NCBI GenBank assembly: GCA_003427395.1
Contig: BFEA01000028.1
Span: forward strand, 1,594,003-1,629,644
Source of the DNA: Chara braunii
Lineage: Eukaryota; Streptophyta; Charophyceae; Charales; Characeae
Length of the DNA stretch: 35,642 nt
Direction of reading: 5' to 3'
This document shows positions 29,377-35,642 of the stretch, piece after piece. The notes beneath the pieces are model-generated. The model searched no databases. It worked only from the letters and a program-made list of their open reading frames with translations, and had not been told where the DNA came from. The translations under genes were made by a program, and so were the position numbers. How positions within the stretch are numbered: the first letter of the stretch is position 1; the number at the start of each line of letters is the position of its first letter.

Positions 29377-29740
29377 TGCAGTTAAAGCCAAAAAATACGA
29401 TGCTCCCAAATCCGTAGCCTAATTATCAAAGTCCTAATTGCAAGAAGAAATTCCGAGAACCTGTGTAAGTTCAAAATTCAAAAAAGAAATAAAAAAAGAT
29501 TCCGCACACGGCGATCGTGCTAAAACTTCCCCGCCCAGTTCCGTCAACCACAAAGAAAGAAAGAGGCTGCGTCAGCAGTTATTTCCGCGTTTGCTATGGC
29601 GCGTCCTACCAACCGCCATGGACCCAGTTTTTTTCTAAAAACAGGGGGGCACTGGTGCAATTGAGCCAGGCCCCTTCTTTCCCAACCCCCACGATACCAT
29701 GGCACAGAAGATGGCGCTCATCAAAAAAGAGATCGTCACA
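29377..29740 (-). repeat. LTR-like direct repeat, right copy (364 bp)
   Basis: This is the counterpart of 22086-22454, with the same TG...CA boundaries when read on the minus strand. The copies differ by many substitutions and small indels, so if they are LTRs the insertion is old. No primer-binding site matching a plant initiator tRNA is visible at the inner edge (reading CCGCTGCGATTGG). Confidence 0.5.
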
Positions 29741-29852
29741 CCCCCAGGGTCCGATATATTCCAACCCTTTCCTTGGTCTTCATGTTAATGCAACTTTGGG
29801 AGGAGGGGGGTCGATAGTGGTGGTTAAAAAAACTTCCAAATACAGAGGAGGA

Positions 29853-29959
29853 GTCCTTTGGGACATCCACTAACATTGGAACAATACAGAGAAGATCCAC
29901 ATGGCCTCCACACAAGGATGACACGTATAAATCGAGAAGTCGACCAAATGGTTCAAATT
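29853..29959 (+). pseudogene. U6: U6 spliceosomal snRNA pseudogene
   Basis: The sequence follows U6 from end to end: a 5' stem-loop GTCCTTTGGGAC then ATCC, TTGGAACAATACAGAGAAGA with the ACAGAGA box intact, ATGGCC, ACAAGGATGACACG and ATAAATCGAGAAG. The region of the invariant AGC triad (usually GATTAGCATGG) reads GATCCACATGG, so the triad is lost. The 3' part has an insertion of about 11 nt and lacks a terminal T run. No plant upstream sequence element is seen. It is therefore most likely a dead copy. Confidence 0.85.
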
Positions 29960-30636
29960 CCGAGTCTTTGAAAAGATATATAAATGCAGATAAGGATCTA
30001 CCATCCAGAACGACATGGTTCAGTAATCTGGAGAAGTCTGCAATGAGTACTGAAAAATCTAGGCCCCCCCTTTTGGCAGAATTCCCGACAGCTGATTCCC
30101 CACTGCAGATTGGATCATAATCTCGAGAGCCGGGGTTTTTTTTTTTGTTTGTTTGTGAAAGAACATCCCTGCGTAGGTCCTACTAGTGAGGGAAAACACT
30201 GGACCTTAAACCGCTGGCACACGGCCGCAGCCTTGCTGAAAAGAAACTCATCTCCTATGAGATGCCATCCAAAAAAGACGGCGCAGGCGCACCGTCGATA
30301 AAAAGAATTAGTGGCCTGCGTCACTTTTCGGATTCTGACACGGTACTTTTTGCTTAAAACGACCACTCCATACTTACCTATTTTGACAAACCAAAAGATA
30401 CATTTCCCCTAGCCTACAATCTACAGTGCCACTGTGAGGAAAAATAATTGTGGTACCCTTCCCCCCTAACCTTTACCAGGCCTGGTACTTGTAGACAAGA
30501 AAAATGAACTCTGCAGGGGCCGTCCGTGTGGTGGTTAAAAGGAGTGGTTTTCCTCTTGTGAAGGGTGCCACTGTGTGGACGCAAGGTCGCTGGCCTCCAG
30601 GCAGATTAGGGAACCAGCTGAACACATTTTCTGTTC
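29960..30636. other. Unassigned stretch
   Basis: This stretch holds short T and C runs and a TTAAACCGCTGGCACACGG motif. No coding segment or RNA gene was recognised. Confidence 0.5.
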
Positions 30637-31175
30637 ATGTTCGAGGGCATGATGGGCCCTTTTGCTGGGGTCTCGGACATGGAGGTCAACTGGGGCAACA
30701 AGATGCAGGGGTGGTGGATCCACTACGAAGGGGGCAGACCACCTGAGACTCCCCGAGTCAAGTGGATCCCCCACCAGACCCCTATCCGGGTGTTGGGGGT
30801 ACTTATCTCAGCCACGGGAAGGCCAAGTAATAACGAGGAATGGATATTGCGCCGGTCCAACAGAAACTGTCACTTTGGAAGGATAAGCAGACCTCGCTTC
30901 TGGGCCATCTGCTGGTTATAAATAATGTGATCCTCGCCTCCCTGTGGTACAACTTGAAGTCTGTGATCTGGGCACTAAGCCAGCCGACCCTATGCTCAGT
31001 CCACCCTGGAGCAGTGGGGGTTTGCCCATCCCTGGTGCGAACAGAGTATAGCCAATTTCCCAACCAGGAGACTTTCGGAAACCGTCAAACACATGTTCAT
31101 GCAATGCCCAGGGTCGGTGTGGGCTTGGCGATGGTGGGATAGGATTTGGCAGCAGATGGGAGGAGGGTGGGGGGC
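30637..31175 (+). pseudogene. LINE (non-LTR retrotransposon) ORF2 3' fragment
   Basis: Three consecutive frame segments match the C-terminal part of plant-type LINE reverse transcriptases. VSDMEVNWGNK and PIRVLGVLIS lie in the first, QQKLSLWKDKQTSLLGHLLV and INNVILASLWY in the second (from about 30840), and ETVKHMFMQCPGSVWAWRWW in the third (from 31072), where HMFMQCP is the zf-RVT-type tail. Two frameshifts separate them. The RT active site (YADD) would be upstream and is not present. This is a 5'-truncated, dead copy. Confidence 0.78.
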
Positions 31176-31345
31176 ATGTGTGTGTGAGTGTGTGTGTGTC
31201 TGTGTGACGGGTGCGTGTTTCATTTTGTAGCACGTGTTTCATTTTGTGAGGCGTGTTTCATTTTGTGGCACACGCGTTCTGTTTGTGTGTGTGTGTCTGT
31301 AGGTGTGTATGTGTGTGTGTGTTCGTGTGTGTGAGAGAGAGAAGC
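31170..31345. repeat. GT-rich microsatellite with GTGTTTCATTTTGT minirepeats
   Basis: (GT)n tracts with interruptions enclose three direct copies of CGTGTTTCATTTTGT (about 31212-31266), and end with GAGAGAGAG. Confidence 0.8.
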
Positions 31346-31626
31346 TGTCACAATTTCAGTTTGTAAATGCCATTCAGTCACAATTTCACGAATGTTGTGC
31401 CAATCCAGGAAAATCGTGAATGTACAACCCAGCTTCAGGGTCCGGTGGGGATGTGTTGTATTAGAGGATGCCTGAAGTGCATTTAAAACTGAAATCGTGA
31501 CTGCGCCCTAGTTACCCCCCACAAAAAAAGTTTTGGTGAGACCCGAGAGGAGCCTCCACAACCCCGCTGTTGCTGTTGCAGGCAGGGAAAAACAAACTGG
31601 TTTTTCACCACCAAGGAAAAGGGTAC

Positions 31627-31985
31627 CCAGCGGCCTATCTCAGTTGGTAAGGCATGCAAGTGGCATTTAGGCGGTCTTGGGTTCAATCCCCACTAGCCTC
31701 GTTACCTTTTGGGCAACCTTGGCACCAGCCACGTAGAGATAGGGCGTTGGTTCCCCCTGCAGTAGTGGCATTGAGCAGAGACTGCTGATGTTCGTAGGGG
31801 CAAGAGATCCGAGGGGAGGCACAGCAACCAGCCCATTGAAGAAACTCCGCTGTCCTGATGCTACAGGCTGCTACAGGCTGCTACCGGCTGAACCCTGGCC
31901 AGTATCGCCACCTGCTGGACCCTGGTCGGTACTGCCGACCTGCTGCCACCTGGCGGGTATCGCCCACCTTTTGTAGCAGGTATTG
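31627..31985 (+). mobile_element. tRNA-derived SINE, copy 1
   Basis: The head has RNA polymerase III box A (TATCTCAGTTGG, 31636-31647) and box B (GGTTCAATCCC, 31680-31690) with tRNA-like spacing and GGTAAGGCATGCAAGTGG between them. A tRNA-unrelated body follows (TGGCATTGAGCAGAG, CTGCTGATGTTCGTAG, GAGGGGAGGCA, GGCCAGTATCG). The body recurs at 32768-33030, showing a repeat family rather than a tRNA gene. GCTACAGGCT and CCACCTGCTG minirepeats occur at the 3' part. Confidence 0.82.
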
Positions 31986-31990
31986 AATTA

Positions 31991-32549
31991 GAGCCTTGTT
32001 CCACACCACTTGAGTTCAAGTGCGACGCGAAATCATCGTTCCACCCCGCCCTAGAGAAATGCTTTTTTGTTTTCACATTTTGCATCTAAAGTGCCCGCTC
32101 TTGAAATTCAAGTGCAGCCCAGGCAAAATCGCACTTGAGTTCAAGTCACCTCCCGGAGGTGCCTTGAGTTCAAAAGCTACCCTTGGTTTTCAGCCGCGGG
32201 TGCAGGTATTTTTTTTTTCTTTTTCTTTTACGCCCCGCGTTCCTGGTTCACGGCATGTCCTTTTTGCTGTCCAGTGAGCAACGGCTACCGGTGGCGGTAC
32301 CGGGTGCCAGCAGTGGAACTGTTGAGGAGGACATATTCAAGGCCGGGTGCCGGCCTACTGGATCGAAAACCCACCGGTGGGTCTCCGCACAAGGGGGAGC
32401 CAGGGTGTTTTTCTTTCAAGTGCGACATTTTCAAGTTCGGTCTCTAGTGTGCATGGAACGAGGAGGCCGTGTAGTGTAAATTAATCAAGATTTCATGATT
32501 AGGGTGCACTTGAAACTCAAGAGTTCTCAAGTGGTGTGGAACGAGGCTC
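31991..32549. mobile_element. 559-bp PIF/Harbinger-like MITE
   Basis: The left end GAGCCTTGTTCCACACCACT then TGAGTTCAAGTG is matched inverted at the right (CAAGTGGTGTGGAACGAGGC, TC, 32530-32549). TTA trinucleotides flank both ends (31988-31990 and 32550-32552), the target duplication of PIF/Harbinger elements. The interior repeats CTTGAGTTCAAG and TTGAAATTCAAG several times. It is non-coding. Confidence 0.85.
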
Positions 32550-32767
32550 TTAGTTGGGCCTTTTTTTTTCAGAAAAAGAAAGCTAGTACTTCTGACACAG
32601 CGGCCGTTGTGAGTGGTGGAGCCATGAAGGAGCTCACCAAACAGGCGATATGGCGTGTGGTAGAGGGAGGCGGTAAACCCTTCGCTAGTGGGACTCCTTT
32701 TTTCTTTTGAAAGTTGAAAGCAATAAACGTCATTAAAAAATGGGGGGGAGAAGAAAATCGTACGGTT

Positions 32768-33030
32768 ATCCAGCAGCCTAACTCCGTTGGTAAGGCACGC
32801 AAGTGGCATTCAATCCCCATTGGCCTCATGTACCTTCCTGGGCATGCTTGGCGCCCGCCACCTAGAGAAAGACCACTGGATCCCCCGATCGGCATTGAGC
32901 AGAGTCTGCTGATGTTCGTAGCCGGGGGGGGCGGGGACCACCACCTGAGGGGAGGCAAAGGTCCTGGTGCTACTGGCTGTCCCCTAGCCAGTATCGACCA
33001 CCTGCAGGTCGGCAGCAGCCCCCGGATGTT
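32768..33030 (+). mobile_element. tRNA-derived SINE, copy 2 (internal deletion)
   Basis: This copy has the same head and body as 31627-31985. Box A is TAACTCCGTTGG (32779-32790). The stretch between GGCATT and CAATCCCC is about 16 bp shorter than in copy 1, removing part of box B. The body matches GGCATTGAGCAGAGTCTGCT, GATGTTCGTAG, GAGGGGAGGCA and AGCCAGTATCG. Confidence 0.8.
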
Positions 33031-33538
33031 CTCTCGTGAACACGGTTGTGGCTGCTACGGGGTTCCCCGTATGCCTACAATTAGGAGTAGTGGCAGGTAG
33101 GTAGTGTGAGGTGAAATTGAGAGAAGAACATAGCTTTAAAAAAATAAAATAAAATAAAAATCGTACGGTTAGCAGGCGTCGCACAGCCCTTGACTATTTT
33201 GACTATTTGGCAGTCCAACCCACGTGCTAATAGGACCCTCTTGAAACGAGGCACGGGTGCAATATTGCCAGGAAATAAGAAGGGAAAAAAAAAGGCAAGG
33301 GAAAAAAAAGGGCTCCCATTTGTCGACACTGTCGCTGAAGTACAGTCATGTCGTAAGTGCGCAGGGGGAGGGGGCGGGAAAGAGAGCGAAGGCGACAATT
33401 ACGACCAATAAGGTGATCACGCCCCGCTCTACTGGCAGTCCCGGAGCAGCGTTACGGGGACTGTGCAGGTAGATGGTAGGGACGACTCTCTGTAGAGGGT
33501 AGGGAAGAGTCTCTCTCCGTTTTGGGAGATAACGCCAT
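33031..33538. other. Unassigned stretch upstream of the tandem duplication
   Basis: AAAATAAAATAAAATAAAAATCGTACGGTTA at 33140-33170 shares its AAAATCGTACGGTTA end with 32753-32767, just before SINE copy 2. Purine-rich stretches follow. No gene was seen. Confidence 0.5.
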
Positions 33539-33740
33539 AGAGCAATCATCCGATCAGCTGAGGGACCGGGATCATCGGGATCCTCGGTATAACTGAGGAA
33601 ATAAACCGACCGCCTTCCCCTAACCCCTCCCTCCNCCCNCCNCCCAAGAGCAATCATCCGATCAGCTGAGGGACCGGGATCATCGGGATTCTCGATATTA
33701 CTGAGGAAATAAACCGACCGCCTTTCCTACCCCTCCCTCC
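33539..33740. repeat. 108-bp direct duplication broken by Ns
   Basis: Copies at 33539-33634 and 33647-33740 share AGAGCAATCATCCGATCAGC, GAGGGACCGGGATCATCGGG and GAGGAAATAAACCGACCGCC, with only a few differences. Four ambiguous bases are interspersed between them (33635-33645). It lies about 110 bp upstream of the glycosyltransferase start, in its promoter or 5' UTR region. It could be a real duplication or an assembly artefact at a C-rich join. Confidence 0.9.
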
Positions 33741-33851
33741 TCCCTCTTCCCTCTTCCCTCCTCGCTCCTCGGTCCTCCCTGCTTCCTGACGGACTACCTA
33801 ACTAACGAGGCGACGGAGCGCAAAGCAACGTACGTAACGTAGCAGCACAGC

Positions 33852-35612
33852 ATGGTCTTGGCCCCGCGTTCAGGACGGCGAGTCGGCAACGATGGAGAAG
33901 ACACCTCCCTCTCCCATGTTTGCCAGCTCGACTCTAACGGCATCGTCGTTCTTTCGCCGAATCTGATGCGATCTCAGTCTCCCAACGTTGGATTACACGC
34001 TCGCAGCAATGTGAGCTCAGATCCTCATCAAAGTGGGCTTTCTCCGGCTTCCAATCTGTCTTCGTCTCCTGATTCTGCTTCTCTCATGCCTTCGCCTGAC
34101 GATGAAGCTGGCGGGAGGAGGAAGGGCAAACAAGGAAAGTACTCAGAAAATTTGGGGACTTTCGACGATCGGCGGAGATCTGTGTCTCGACCGGCAATCC
34201 TTACTGTCTTAGTTCTCCTTCTCTTCCTGTTCGCGCTGGCCTCTCGATCGAGATCGGGACGTCCGAGATCGAGATCCAGGTCCAGACGGAATGCCTCCCC
34301 TCATCATGGCGCCTTCGAATTCCCAGGAAACAATCGTCGCGTCGATATTGACGACGACGGCGAGGACGACGAGTTCAATGTACATGGAATCGTTGAGGAG
34401 GGAGAGGGATCCGTGCCGAAGCTCATCCTGCCTAGGTGGATTCGCCGACCTGAGCAGGGAACGCCACGTGTCTTGCTCGTCTCTGACAGCTGGCTGAGCT
34501 GCGGTAATGACGGTGGCGTCGCCGGTGGCCATGCCCGCTTCAGGCGGCAAATTGCAGAGAACAGGCTTTTGTACGCGCGCCGCTGGGGCAGCGGTGCCAT
34601 GGACGTCTGGATGTCTCTCGACCGGCTCGTCGATTCTACCACAGCAACTCACACCGATTCTCCTGCTGCTGCCACGTCGACAGATCCCGGTTGGAACAGT
34701 GTTGTCGGGATCTCCAACCTCTTGCAGACGCATAGCGACTACGATTGGCTACTCTACCTGGCACCTGACGTGCTGGTGCTCGACCTCGACTTCGCGATCC
34801 CCTGGGAAAGGTACGTAGATCGGGATCTCGTGCTGTGGGGTTCGCGAGAGGAATTGACGCGCTCTGTGGGGGAAGGCCCGGGGGGGGACATCGCACCTGT
34901 TGTCGTCGAGCCACGTGTCATGCTGATTAGGCCATCAGCCTGGTCTATCTCCTTCGTGCAGCGGCTGATGGAAATCGGCGGAATCGGGAGAGAAGGAGTG
35001 GGAGGAGGAGGAGGAGATGCAGAGGACGAGTTAAAGAGGAGGAGGAGAGATCAAATTCTGGAGAAAATGGTACAGCAGCAGAAAATGACAAAAGGTAGAA
35101 CAACAACAGCAGAAGCAGCAGCAGTAGGAGGAGGAGGAGGAGGAGGAGGAGGGAAAGGTGTCATGGATGGCAAGGTGTCGCCACGTGTCGCACTCACGTA
35201 CTTGCTTAAGTTTGTCGATGGCGTCGAGGACGTCCAGCGCAAGGTGCATTTTGAAAACTCTTATCATCTTTCTGGATGTTGGGAGTCGGTAGTTCCTCAC
35301 CTCGAGCAGTACCAATCCAATTGGATTGGAGATGGAGTGGAACCTCCTTTCGCTGTGACATTCGAAGATTGTGACTTGTTCTGCGGCTATGGTGTCGATG
35401 ACCACCGCCGGTCCTCCTCCTCCTCCTCCTCCGCCGCCGGCGCCGCTACCAGCAGTGCTTGTTTGAACGCCTTTGCCAAGGCGCGAGCCTTTGTCCTGAA
35501 TCAGACGACTAGCGCAACTGCAGCTGCTCATCGTCAACGAGCACCGCCGGCATCGCGCAGTGCGGCGAGCGCGCGGCTGACGTGTACGAGTCCACGTGTC
35601 TCGCAGGTGTGA
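33852..35612 (+). CDS. GT34-like type II Golgi glycosyltransferase with degenerate metal site
   Basis: The frame has 586 codons. Residues 1-112 are a Ser-rich cytosolic tail, 114-131 a single membrane helix (ILTVLVLLLFLFALA) and 135-147 an Arg/Ser stretch, so this is a type II Golgi-like topology. The catalytic-domain pattern is that of GT34 (xyloglucan xylosyltransferase / GMA12-MNN10): PRVLLVSD (205-212), GHARFRRQIAENRLLYARRW (226-245), DYDWLLYLAPDVLVLDLDF (296-314), P317..RY321, LIRPSAWS (358-365), ENSYHLSGCW (468-477), PPFAVTFEDCDLFCGYG (498-514) and CLNAFAKARAFVLNQ (537-551). The family DXD is APD here (304-306), and the usual His before the Cys-X2-Cys-type motif is Thr503. Gly runs (384-388, 426-434) and Ser-rich inserts expand the domain. 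The start is the first ATG of the frame. The last ~35 residues are non-conserved, and a CAG/GTGTGA near the stop could be a splice donor. Activity is uncertain. Confidence 0.78.
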   Translation: MVLAPRSGRRVGNDGEDTSLSHVCQLDSNGIVVLSPNLMRSQSPNVGLHARSNVSSDPHQSGLSPASNLSSSPDSASLMPSPDDEAGGRRKGKQGKYSENLGTFDDRRRSVSRPAILTVLVLLLFLFALASRSRSGRPRSRSRSRRNASPHHGAFEFPGNNRRVDIDDDGEDDEFNVHGIVEEGEGSVPKLILPRWIRRPEQGTPRVLLVSDSWLSCGNDGGVAGGHARFRRQIAENRLLYARRWGSGAMDVWMSLDRLVDSTTATHTDSPAAATSTDPGWNSVVGISNLLQTHSDYDWLLYLAPDVLVLDLDFAIPWERYVDRDLVLWGSREELTRSVGEGPGGDIAPVVVEPRVMLIRPSAWSISFVQRLMEIGGIGREGVGGGGGDAEDELKRRRRDQILEKMVQQQKMTKGRTTTAEAAAVGGGGGGGGGKGVMDGKVSPRVALTYLLKFVDGVEDVQRKVHFENSYHLSGCWESVVPHLEQYQSNWIGDGVEPPFAVTFEDCDLFCGYGVDDHRRSSSSSSSAAGAATSSACLNAFAKARAFVLNQTTSATAAAHRQRAPPASRSAASARLTCTSPRVSQV

Positions 35613-35642
35613 TTCTCCTTCGGGCCAACGACAAGGAGCGCG

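Noticed and set aside
31636-31690. A functional tRNA gene
   Set aside because: Boxes A and B are present, but the acceptor and anticodon arms do not fold convincingly and the sequence continues into a repeated SINE body.

Overview
The window looks like nuclear DNA from a streptophyte (green plant lineage). The signs are a plastid phosphate translocator gene split by canonical GT-AG introns, a U6 snRNA-like sequence, Ty3/Gypsy and LINE relics, a tRNA-derived SINE family, and a GT34-type glycosyltransferase related to plant xyloglucan xylosyltransferases. Very long repeat-filled introns, many homopolymer and microsatellite runs, and sparse genes suggest a large charophyte-type genome, such as a Chara-like alga. 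That organism guess is inference.

Region 1 (1-9809, + strand) holds the 3' half of a plastid phosphoenolpyruvate/phosphate translocator. Four exons (1279-1401, 3012-3080, 5417-5546, 9736-9809) join in frame to 131 residues and a stop. The three introns (1.6, 2.3 and 4.2 kb) carry most of the sequence. They contain SSRs, an 80-nt poly-T, a 90-nt poly-T, a long inverted repeat with a conserved 23-bp hairpin, and two tandem copies of a short element with a hammerhead-ribozyme-like core set between (AT)n tracts. A third copy of that element lies just downstream of the gene (10889-11007).

Region 2 (9.8-22 kb) has no gene I can support. It is low-complexity DNA and non-autonomous terminal-inverted-repeat elements: two 105-bp TA-flanked elements, a 571-bp TIR element, members of a GGGCCTCGCTGCAC-ended family and a nested inverted/direct repeat. 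There is also one 95-N assembly gap.

Region 3 (22.1-29.7 kb) is a decayed minus-strand Ty3/Gypsy element. Protease, RT, RNase H and integrase regions are recognisable, but they carry stops and frameshifts, and the RT active-site motif reads YMND. Two diverged repeats of about 365 bp, bounded by TG...CA, flank it and may be its LTRs.

Region 4 (29.8-33.8 kb) contains a U6 pseudogene, a LINE 3' fragment, two SINE copies, a PIF/Harbinger-like TTA-flanked MITE and a 108-bp duplication interrupted by Ns.

Region 5 (33852-35612, + strand) is a 586-codon open frame for a type II membrane GT34-like protein. The positions that bind metal in characterised relatives appear to be replaced.
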